Origin: Planctomycetota bacterium
Lineage (GTDB): Bacteria; Planctomycetota; Phycisphaerae; UBA1845
Reading direction: 5' to 3'
Assembly: GCA_024277835.1 (NCBI GenBank)
Contig: JAJRUK010000404.1
Coordinates: forward strand, 1 to 12,304
Length of the DNA: 12,304 nucleotides
The position numbers and the translations under genes are program-made. Every line of letters starts with the position of its first letter. The stretch's first letter is position 1. This document shows positions 7,356-12,304 of the stretch, piece after piece. The notes under the pieces were generated by a model that was not told the origin of the DNA, ran no database searches, and saw only the letters and a program-made list of their open reading frames with translations.

Positions 7356-7660
7356 GTCAATAGCACAAACGACTCCGCGCCGCTTCATCGAAAAAGCGCG
7401 GTCAAGCGATAGATAAGCTCGAGCAGGAAGTGGGAGAAGTGACATCGTCAGGTGCGTACACGTCTGGCGGTATTGGTTGAGCGCGTGCTCGTTGTAGCGA
7501 TGCAGTGAGCGCGCAGGAAATGAGACTGCTCGGCGTGGAAATGCCGAGGCGTAGCCGGAGTGCTGCGTGCGTATGAGTGTTGCTTTTCAAAGCGATCAGT
7601 GTTTGGTCGCGGTGCGCTCATGAGGTTGCCAGTCCGGATCGGTAAAAAGGGAGACTTGCG
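7356..7660. other. 305-bp gene-free region between flgL and fliW
   Basis: No credible gene is visible here on either strand. The region contains three modest inverted repeats: a 6-bp GC-rich stem at 7375-7401, CTCGGC/GCCGAG with the 8-base loop GTGGAAAT at 7529-7548, and GCGATC/GGTCGC at 7592-7610. The heptamer GGAAATG occurs twice, at 7516-7522 and 7537-7543, exactly 21 bp apart. It is presumably the fliW leader or promoter region, but I could not find a convincing sigma-28, sigma-54 or sigma-70 promoter. The fliW Shine-Dalgarno (AAAGGGAG) lies at the right end. Confidence 0.6.
7375..7401 (+). terminator. GC-rich hairpin 20 bp after flgL, possible weak terminator
   Basis: CCGCGC at 7375-7380 pairs perfectly with GCGCGG at 7396-7401, with an alternative inner stem CGCTT/AAGCG. 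No run of T follows (the next bases are TCAAGCG), so it is not a standard intrinsic terminator. It may protect the flgKL mRNA 3' end or mark a processing point before fliW. Confidence 0.3.
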
Positions 7661-8110
7661 ATGCTGATCCAAACGTCACGTTTTGGGCAGTTGGAGGTCA
7701 ATCCAGAACGTTTGATTGTCTTCGGCGAGGGAATCCTCGGATTCCCCGAGCAAGATCGTTATGCACTTATCCAAACGGGTGAGGGCAGCGCGTTCTATTG
7801 GTTACAGGCGGTCAATCGTGCGGACCTGGCGTTCGTCGTTTGCGACCCGAGGCTCTTCGTCGTTGATTTTCAAGTTCCGGTGAAGCTGGAGGAGCTTGAG
7901 GGCATTGGCCTCACGCAACCGGAAGAAGCTCAGGTATTTGTGATCGTGAACAAAGTCGACGGGATGCTCACCGGTAACTTGCAGGGGCCATTGGTGGTCA
8001 ATGTGGAGAACCGACAGGCTCGTCAACTCGTTCTAAGCGACAAAAAATATTCGACTCGGCATCCGCTGATGCGTGTTCCAGAGCCGGTAGCGATGGGAAA
8101 AACAGCCTAA
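7661..8110 (+). CDS. fliW: FliW, flagellar assembly factor and CsrA antagonist
   Basis: FliW binds either flagellin or CsrA in the cytoplasm. Free FliW sequesters CsrA and relieves repression of flagellin translation; when flagellin accumulates it captures FliW and CsrA is released. The 149-residue product has the family pattern: E-G-I-L-G-F-P-E near residue 23-30, Y-A-L-I at 34-37, F-Y-W-L-Q-A at 45-50, F-V-V-C-D-P-R-L-F at 58-66, V-F-V-I-V-N at 92-97, and T-G-N-L-Q-G-P-L-V-V-N followed by Q-L-V-L at 104-125, ending near Y-S-T-R-H-P-L. The ATG follows AGGGAG at suitable spacing. It sits two genes upstream of flagellin with csrA between them, the same arrangement as fliW-csrA-hag in Bacillus. 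Confidence 0.96.
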   Translation: MLIQTSRFGQLEVNPERLIVFGEGILGFPEQDRYALIQTGEGSAFYWLQAVNRADLAFVVCDPRLFVVDFQVPVKLEELEGIGLTQPEEAQVFVIVNKVDGMLTGNLQGPLVVNVENRQARQLVLSDKKYSTRHPLMRVPEPVAMGKTA

Positions 8111-8335
8111 CGCCCGGAGATTTCCAGGAATACAGCGTAAGGATTACAATGTTTGGACTGTTCGCGCTGCTACAGGCAGGACCGTTGCGGTCGTACGCAC
8201 CCCGCTCCGGTCGATGGTCGAAGGCGTCAACGCGCTTGGTCTGGTTCGCTAGGCCGGCAGGTTGTTCGCAGCTTCGATCCGTGCGCGAAAAGGCAGTCAC
8301 AAACCGCATCGGCGATACAAGGAAGGAGCCGAGTT
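8111..8335. other. fliW-csrA intergenic region
   Basis: This 225-bp region has no convincing gene. A short hairpin GACCG-TTG-CGGTC lies at 8180-8192. A small open frame (8149-8364, 71 residues) has an ATG five bases after AAGGA and overlaps the start of csrA, but its sequence resembles no family I know. The last 30 bases hold the csrA leader hairpin described separately. Confidence 0.5.
8309..8332 (+). promoter_or_regulatory. Predicted CsrA-binding hairpin over the csrA ribosome-binding site
   Basis: TCGGC (8309-8313) pairs perfectly with GCCGA (8328-8332), leaving a 14-base loop, GATACAAGGAAGGA. Bases 8315-8326 of the loop match the published CsrA selection consensus RUACARGGAUGU at 10 of 12 positions, including the whole RUACARGGA core. 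The loop also contains the csrA Shine-Dalgarno (AAGGAAGGA), 8 to 9 bases before the ATG at 8336. CsrA bound here would block its own translation, as known for Escherichia coli csrA. The structure was found by eye; no folding energy was computed. Confidence 0.6.
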
Positions 8336-8638
8336 ATGTTGGTGCTATCGAGGCAACGCGATGAAACGATCATGATTGGTGACGACGTAGAGATTACCGT
8401 CGTCGACATTCGCGGTGACAAAGTCCGCTTGGGGATTTCTGCGCCGCGTTCGATTCAGGTTCATCGAAAAGAAGTGTACGACGCCATCAAACGCGAAAAT
8501 GAGAACGCGGCAAACCTCAAGCCAACCGACGTCACGGACGTCATGGAGGCTGATACAAAACCGGGCAAGCCGAACGATTCCGATGTTCCGCGTGATAGTG
8601 TTGTGGACAAGAGTTCCACAAAGGGAAAAAAACCTTAA
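8336..8638 (+). CDS. csrA: CsrA, carbon storage/translational regulator with extended tail
   Basis: CsrA is a dimeric RNA-binding protein that occupies GGA motifs near ribosome-binding sites and blocks translation; in species with FliW its main target is flagellin mRNA. The start ATG at 8336 gives the canonical M-L-V-L-S-R and follows GGAAGGAG; a longer in-frame extension upstream is unlikely. Core features are M-L-V-L-S-R-Q-R-D-E-T-I-M-I-G-D-D-V (1-18), R-L-G-I-S-A-P (31-37) and V-H-R-K-E-V-Y-D-A-I (42-51), with the RNA-binding Arg44 present. Asn55 in the C-terminal helix is at the position implicated, as I recall, in FliW sensitivity of the Bacillus protein. The core is about 60 residues, but this protein has 100: a 40-residue hydrophilic tail, first acidic and Pro-rich, ending in S-S-T-K-G-K-K-P. 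The tail looks disordered and its role is unknown. Confidence 0.97.
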   Translation: MLVLSRQRDETIMIGDDVEITVVDIRGDKVRLGISAPRSIQVHRKEVYDAIKRENENAANLKPTDVTDVMEADTKPGKPNDSDVPRDSVVDKSSTKGKKP

Positions 8639-8651
8639 CGGAAGAAACAAA

Positions 8652-8679
8652 ACGGGTAGTACGACGCTCGTGCTACCGT
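8652..8679 (+). promoter_or_regulatory. Strong stem-loop between csrA and flagellin
   Basis: Starting 13 bases after the csrA stop, ACGGGTAGTACGA (8652-8664) folds onto TCGTGCTACCGT (8668-8679) with a 3-base loop CGC: about 12 pairs, one bulged G and one G-U pair. No T run follows on the + strand, so it is unlikely to be a full intrinsic terminator. It may stabilise the flagellin mRNA 5' end, set a processing site, or attenuate readthrough. Its 3' arm CTACC could instead pair with GGTAG at 8711-8715. Confidence 0.5.
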
Positions 8680-8689
8680 GACATGACCT

Positions 8690-8708
8690 GGCGTTTATGG
8701 AAAACGTC
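8690..8708 (+). promoter_or_regulatory. Predicted CsrA site 1 in the flagellin leader
   Basis: GGCGTTT (8690-8696) pairs with AAACGTC (8702-8708), seven pairs with one G-U, leaving the 5-base loop ATGGA. A GGA presented in a short hairpin loop is the classic high-affinity CsrA target. The site lies 24 bases before the flagellin ATG and directly abuts a second hairpin, like the paired sites of Bacillus hag mRNA. Binding is inferred, not shown. Confidence 0.6.
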
Positions 8709-8731
8709 GAGGTAGTCAAGGAGGATTACTC
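8709..8731 (+). promoter_or_regulatory. Predicted CsrA site 2 overlapping the flagellin Shine-Dalgarno
   Basis: GTAGT (8712-8716) pairs with ATTAC (8725-8729); a G-U pair extends it, and GAG/CTC can pair outside if one G bulges. The 8-base loop is CAAGGAGG, so the strong Shine-Dalgarno AAGGAGG and a GGA motif are displayed together 8 bases before the ATG at 8732. CsrA on this loop would exclude the ribosome. Together with the adjacent hairpin it would allow one CsrA dimer to bridge two sites. Confidence 0.6.
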
Positions 8732-10183
8732 ATGTCGAGAATCAATAGTAATGTCCCGTCGCTGATCGCTCAGCGATACCTGGGAGGCGCGCAAATATCG
8801 CTGAACCGTTCTCTGGAACGGCTCTCTAGCGGTCTGAAAATCAATCGTGGTGCGGACAACCCCGCGGGTCTGATCGTTTCCGAGCGGTTGCGATCGGAAA
8901 TCGGCGTTGTTAAACAAGCGATCGATAACTCAGCACGGGCGATCAATGTGATTGCCACAACCGAAGGTGCGCTGGACGAAGTGTCCACGCTCCTGACCGA
9001 TATTCAATCGCTCTTGGTTGAAGCGGCGAACAGCGGCGCATTTTCCGATGAGGAAATCGCTGCCAACCAATTGCAGATCGATAATTCGATCGAATCGATC
9101 ACGCGAATCGCCAATACCACGACGTTCGCAGGTCGAAAACTGATCAACGGCGAGCTGGACTATGTCACCAGCGGGATCACCGCAACGCAGCTCGCGACCG
9201 TCAATGTCCTGGGTGCGAAATTCGGCTCGGCGGCGTTCGTGCCGGTCGATGTTCGCGTTTCGACCTCAGCCCAGCAAGCGCAACTGGCATTTTCAAGTGC
9301 TCAGCTAACCGGTAGCGGTGCGACGCTCGACATACGTGGCCCTGACGGGATCATTACGTTGAGCTTCCCCGCGAGTGCGACGACCGTTGAAATGGCGGCT
9401 GCCATTAATAAGCAGACCGACGACACGGGTGTTGTTGCAACTGTAAGTGGTACAGATGGAAGCGACGGCATACGATTCGCCAGTAAGGATTACGGAAGCG
9501 ACGCGTTTGTCAGTGTTACGCCGCTCAATGCGAACAACTCATTCTCCGTCACGGATCGTGCCGGGGCAACCGTCGCGCGAACCAAGGGACGCGACGCGGT
9601 TGCGTCTGTCAACGGCATCTCGGCGACCGCCAACGGGTTGAAGCTGTCGTTCAGCTCGACGCTCTTGAAGCTAGAGGTGGAGTTAGCGGAAAGTTATGGA
9701 AACGGAACGCTTTCGCTCGGAACGTCGAGCTTCGCCGTGACCGAAGGCGGGGCGCTCTTCCAACTTGGACCGCAGGTAAGCACCAATCTTCAGGAAAACA
9801 TCGGCGTCAAGAGCATGCAGGCGAACAAGCTTGGTAATGCGCTTGTCGGTTTCCTTTCCGATCTTAAAAGCGGTCAGAGCAAGGAGCTTCGAAGCGGGAA
9901 ATTCCAGGACGGCTCCAAGATCGTTCAGGAAGTCATAACGCAGGTGGCCGTCCTTCGTGGTCGACTCGGAGCGTTCGAAAAGAACACGCTACAGACGAAT
10001 ATCAGGCAGCTTCAGATTACGACTGAAAACCTGACGTCGTCGCAATCGGTGATCCGCGATACGGACTTCGCGGTCGAGACCTCCGAGCTAACGCGAGCGC
10101 AGATCCTTGTGCAGGCGGGCAATAGCGTTCTTACGATCGCCAACGCCCAATCGCAGAACGTCTTGACGCTGCTGGGTGGTTAA
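8732..10183 (+). CDS. fliC: Flagellin, major filament subunit
   Basis: Flagellin is secreted through the flagellar type III channel and polymerises into the filament. The 483-residue product has canonical D0/D1 ends: M-S-R-I-N-S-N-V-P-S-L-I-A-Q-R (1-15), L-E-R-L-S-S-G-L-K-I-N and A-D-N-P-A-G-L-I-V-S-E (28-51), A-R-A-I-N-V-I-A-T-T-E-G-A-L (68-81), and at the C-terminus D-T-D-F-A-V-E-T-S-E-L-T-R-A-Q-I-L (443-459) and I-A-N-A-Q-S-Q-N-V-L-T-L-L (469-481). The central region (about 145-350) is the variable surface domain and includes a flagellin-IN-like unit at 217-263 (T-T-V-E-M-A-A-A-I-N-K). There are no cysteines. A strong AAGGAGG precedes the ATG, inside a predicted CsrA-repressible hairpin. 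No promoter is evident in the 93-bp gap after csrA, so cotranscription with csrA is likely. A terminator follows. Confidence 0.98.
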   Translation: MSRINSNVPSLIAQRYLGGAQISLNRSLERLSSGLKINRGADNPAGLIVSERLRSEIGVVKQAIDNSARAINVIATTEGALDEVSTLLTDIQSLLVEAANSGAFSDEEIAANQLQIDNSIESITRIANTTTFAGRKLINGELDYVTSGITATQLATVNVLGAKFGSAAFVPVDVRVSTSAQQAQLAFSSAQLTGSGATLDIRGPDGIITLSFPASATTVEMAAAINKQTDDTGVVATVSGTDGSDGIRFASKDYGSDAFVSVTPLNANNSFSVTDRAGATVARTKGRDAVASVNGISATANGLKLSFSSTLLKLEVELAESYGNGTLSLGTSSFAVTEGGALFQLGPQVSTNLQENIGVKSMQANKLGNALVGFLSDLKSGQSKELRSGKFQDGSKIVQEVITQVAVLRGRLGAFEKNTLQTNIRQLQITTENLTSSQSVIRDTDFAVETSELTRAQILVQAGNSVLTIANAQSQNVLTLLGG

Positions 10184-10224
10184 GCAATCGCTGGCGTAAC
10201 GCTGCTTGAAAAAGTGTGAACAAT

Positions 10225-10277
10225 CGTGGCCGGGTAGTGCGGAGGTTATTCTCGCATCGCCCGGCCACGCTTTTTTT
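10225..10277 (+). terminator. Intrinsic terminator after flagellin
   Basis: CGTGGCCGGG (10225-10234) and CCCGGCCACG (10260-10269) form a perfect 10-bp stem. Inside it, TGCG-AG (10238-10244, one G bulged) pairs with CTCGCA (10251-10256), extending the hairpin. A run of seven T follows at 10271-10277. It lies 42 bp after the flagellin stop and ends the flagellar transcript before the convergent prfB gene. On the - strand the only T run is 12 bases away from the stem, so termination from that side should be weaker. Confidence 0.92.
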
Positions 10278-10294
10278 GCGATGTGAGGGTCTCG

Positions 10295-11408
10295 CTACTT
10301 GTTCCGCGCCGCAGCCCTTCGGCGAAGCTCGGCGTTGATGAAGTCTTGAATGTCACCGTCGAGCACCCCCTGCGTGTCGGACGTAAGTTCGCCGGTCCGC
10401 GCGTCCTTGACGCGCTGCTCGGGGTAGAGGAAGTAACTTCGGATCGAGTTACCCCACCCAATCTGTCCTTTTTCGCTGTAGACCTTCGCAAGCTCGCTGT
10501 CGCGCTTTGCTTGTTCCATCTGGTAAATGCGCGCCGTCAACATCTTCCGTGCGGTCGCGCGATTCTTGTGTTGAGAGCGTTCGTTTTGACATTGGGCGAC
10601 AATGTTCGTGGCCAGATGCGTCAGTCGGACGGCGGACGAAGTCTTGTTGACGTGTTGACCGCCCTTGCCGCCAGCGCGATACGTATCCTCGCGAACTTCT
10701 TTATCCCAGTCGATATCAATGTCGATGTCGTCAACTTCCGGTTGCACATCGACCGATGCAAAGCTCGTCTCGCGCTTCCCCTGCGCGCTAAACGGAGAGA
10801 TCCGCACAAGACGATGCACCCCAAGCTCGCACGAGAGATACCCATAGGCGTAAGGCGCTTTGACGTGCAAACTGCACGATTGAATCCCCGCCTCCTCGCC
10901 ATCGCGCAAAGAAAGCTCCTCGACGGAGAAGTTGCGACGTTCAAAATATCGCAAGTAAAGGCGAAGCAACATCTGCGCCCAGTCGCACGCATCCGCGCCA
11001 CCGGTGCCCGCCTGAATATTGAAATAGCAATTGCTCGCGTCTTTCGGGCCAGAGAGCAGTGCGAGGAGTTCAACGCGATCGACCTCGGTCGCAAGGCTTT
11101 GCACGCCTTCCTCAAGCTCCGACTGAATCAGCGGATCATCCCCTTCGGCGAGAAGCTCAACCATCGCAGCCAGGTCTTCGCTCATCGCGGTGACTTCGTG
11201 CACCGGGTCCACCATCGCCTTGATCGACTTGAGCTTGGCGACCGTCTGCTGGGCAGCCTCAGGCGCGTCCCAAAAATCAGGGGCCGCCATCACTTTTTCA
11301 ACGGCTTGTAATGCTTCGAGTTTGGCTGGAAAGTCAAAGAGAGTCCCGGATAGCAATGATCCGGGCAGAAAGGTTGGCGAGAATCGTCTTTGGGTTTTGT
11401 TCGAGCAT
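10295..11408 (-). CDS. prfB: Peptide chain release factor 2 with programmed +1 frameshift
   Basis: RF2 recognises UGA and UAA stop codons in the ribosomal A site and triggers peptide release. The gene starts at the ATG at 11408, preceded by GGAGTGA at good spacing. It encodes M-L-E-Q-N-P-K and 24 codons in all before an in-frame TGA at 11336-11334; a +1 shift at CTT TGA C continues into D-F-P-A-K and gives about 370 residues, against 365 in Escherichia coli. The anticodon-like S-P-F tripeptide falls at full-length residues 204-206 and the catalytic G-G-Q at 249-251 (context Y-R-A-G-G-K-G-G-Q-H-V-N-K-T), almost exactly as in E. coli. The S-P-F distinguishes RF2 from RF1 (P-A/V-T). It follows the cyclophilin gene by 26 bp on the same strand and converges on flagellin. 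RF2 level is probably autoregulated through the shift site. Confidence 0.97.
11333..11339 (-). promoter_or_regulatory. prfB programmed +1 frameshift site CTT TGA C
   Basis: Read on the - strand, codon 24 is CTT (11339-11337) and codon 25 is TGA (11336-11334), followed by C. This is the conserved RF2 slippery heptamer, with the C after TGA that weakens termination. When RF2 is scarce the ribosome slips +1 and reads GAC. The Shine-Dalgarno-like stimulator found in E. coli (AGGGGG three bases before CTT) is here only CGGGAC, a weaker match at the same position. Confidence 0.93.
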
Positions 11409-11434
11409 GTTCACTCCGAAAAATCATGACGCGT

Positions 11435-12304
11435 CTACGGGAAAATCCGCGAGACGCGCTCGATGATAACATCTTCGACGGGAAGCGAAACCTCGCCGCC
11501 AAGTAGTTCGCTTTCGGTTGTTTCCACAGCCGCGATCGCATCCACCACATTTGTCCCAGAGAAGACGCGTCCGAAGACCGTGAAGTCTTGGTCATCGAGA
11601 AAATCATTGCCCGTATCCATGTTAACAAAGAACTGTGTCGTCCCAGAGTTCGGATTGCCGCCAGAAAGGGCGAGTGCGACGGAATAGACTTCGCCGTTGG
11701 TGTTACCATTATCAGCCTCGGATTCAACCGGGTCTCGCGTCGCTTCGCGAGCGACGATTTCCCCACCGACTCGCTCGAACCCGCCCCCTTGAACAACGAA
11801 CGGATCGCATTCGCCAGTCTCGGAATTGTCAATGCATGCAACCCGGTGAAAAAGCACGCCGTTGTAGAACCCGTCATCGACGAAGGCAAGGAAGTTCGCA
11901 ACATGGGCGGGGGCAGCCCCTGCATCAAGACGGATTGTCATCGTGCCGAGTGTCGTTTCGATCAGTACGTCCGGGTTGAGATTGAAAACCGAAACGACCT
12001 CGAACTCCCGCGTCAGTTCTGAAGTCGTGTCGCGAGACGGGATCGATACCGTAAAACGCACACCAATCGTCTCACCGGTCGTTGCGATAAGCGTCGCATT
12101 CTCGCTGGTCGCGTTTTCGATCGTAGCCGTTCCGCGAGTCACGTCCCAGCGAACGGTCGTTCCCGCAACTTGATCGCCGATGGTGGCGGTCAGTGCGGCG
12201 GCGTCGTTAACGATGACAAGGTCGGGGGCGCTCGCTTCGATCGAGTCAGTGATGTCGATAACGGCAAAATCGGTGGCCGTCGCACCGCTCTGGTCGGTAA
12301 CAAC
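11435..12304 (-). CDS. Ig-like repeat protein with C-terminal cyclophilin domain (5' end missing)
   Basis: The frame is open through the right edge, so the N-terminus is outside the window; 289 residues are visible. The C-terminal part (visible residues about 109-289) is a cyclophilin-type peptidyl-prolyl isomerase: L-I-E-T-T-L-G-T-M-T-I-R-L (113-125), F-Y-N-G-V-L-F-H-R (catalytic Arg at 154), F-V-V-Q-G-G-G-F (Gln172), N-S-G-T-T-Q-F-F-V-N (219-228) and D-F-T-V-F-G-R-V (240-247). Before it lies an Ig-like beta segment (about 27-108), and the first visible residues look like the end of an earlier similar repeat. The loop between F-H-R and F-V-V-Q-G has an insertion with two cysteines nine residues apart (157 and 166). 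The Ig repeats and paired cysteines suggest an exported protein; the signal sequence would be upstream. A GTG at 12142 could be read as a start but lies inside the Ig domain. prfB follows after 26 bp. Confidence 0.88.
   Translation of the reverse strand, partial: VVTDQSGATATDFAVIDITDSIEASAPDLVIVNDAAALTATIGDQVAGTTVRWDVTRGTATIENATSENATLIATTGETIGVRFTVSIPSRDTTSELTREFEVVSVFNLNPDVLIETTLGTMTIRLDAGAAPAHVANFLAFVDDGFYNGVLFHRVACIDNSETGECDPFVVQGGGFERVGGEIVAREATRDPVESEADNGNTNGEVYSVALALSGGNPNSGTTQFFVNMDTGNDFLDDQDFTVFGRVFSGTNVVDAIAAVETTESELLGGEVSLPVEDVIIERVSRIFP

Noticed and set aside
6281..7366. Long - strand open frame of 361 codons opposite flgL
   Set aside because: It mirrors the coding strand of flgL and has a biased Ser/Val/Arg composition typical of a shadow frame.
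7465..7480. TGGC...TTGA resembling a sigma-54 promoter in the flgL-fliW gap
   Set aside because: The -12 element lacks the required GC dinucleotide (TTGA instead of TTGC).
7632..7654. Hairpin AGTC/GACT around the fliW Shine-Dalgarno as a CsrA site
   Set aside because: The stem is only four pairs with a long loop and one flanking mismatch; much weaker than the csrA and flagellin leader hairpins.
8311..8318. GGCGATAC resembling a sigma-28 -10 element (GCCGATAA) before csrA
   Set aside because: No TAAA-like -35 element lies at the required spacing, and the bases are better explained as part of the csrA leader hairpin.
10205..10269. Bidirectional terminator serving prfB as well
   Set aside because: The T run on the - strand is about 12 bases beyond the stem, too far for a standard intrinsic terminator; kept as a + strand terminator only.
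10283..11311. Long + strand open frame of 342 codons opposite prfB
   Set aside because: It is antisense to a clear RF2 gene with S-P-F and G-G-Q motifs; its translation is Arg/Leu-rich with no recognisable domain.
11356..11356. TTG at 11356 as the start of prfB
   Set aside because: It gives a spurious N-terminus (L-S-G-T-L-F); the ATG at 11408 with a good Shine-Dalgarno and the CTT TGA C shift explains the gene fully.

Overview
The window is an ordered flagellar operon on the + strand (about 1-10183) that converges on a two-gene block on the - strand (10295-12304). Base composition is moderately G+C rich. The P-ring and L-ring genes imply a diderm cell envelope. The style of the axial proteins (flagellin beginning MSRINSNVPSLIAQR, a FlgK with an inserted beta-rich module, a roughly 650-residue FlgL) together with fliW-csrA control suggests a member of the Planctomycetota or a related diderm phylum. 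That placement is inference from protein style; no rRNA or marker search could be run.

Region 1 (1-3611) holds flgA, flgH, flgI, a single-domain flgJ and flgN, packed with overlapping or nearly overlapping start and stop codons. They encode the P-ring chaperone, L-ring, P-ring, rod-capping protein and the export chaperone for the hook-filament junction proteins. Region 2 (3635-7355) holds flgK and flgL, the two junction proteins. FlgL is about twice the usual length because of three tandem flagellin-IN-like modules. Region 3 (7356-8731) is regulatory: a 305-bp gap, fliW, a 225-bp gap, csrA and a structured leader. Region 4 is flagellin (8732-10183), closed by a strong intrinsic terminator. 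The order flgN-flgK-flgL-fliW-csrA-flagellin matches the Bacillus subtilis late flagellar region.

The most interesting content is in the non-coding RNA. CsrA represses flagellin translation and FliW sequesters CsrA until flagellin titrates FliW away. The sequence shows plausible CsrA targets for this circuit: a hairpin whose loop carries a near-consensus CsrA site over csrA's own Shine-Dalgarno, and two abutting hairpins before the flagellin start, one with AUGGA in its loop and one with the Shine-Dalgarno AAGGAGG in its loop. Together they suggest flagellin repression plus CsrA autoregulation in one compact cassette.

On the - strand, a secreted-type cyclophilin fused to Ig-like repeats (running off the right edge) is followed after 26 bp by prfB, encoding release factor 2. 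prfB has an intact programmed +1 frameshift site (CTT TGA C) at codon 25, so its true start lies upstream of the simple open frame.
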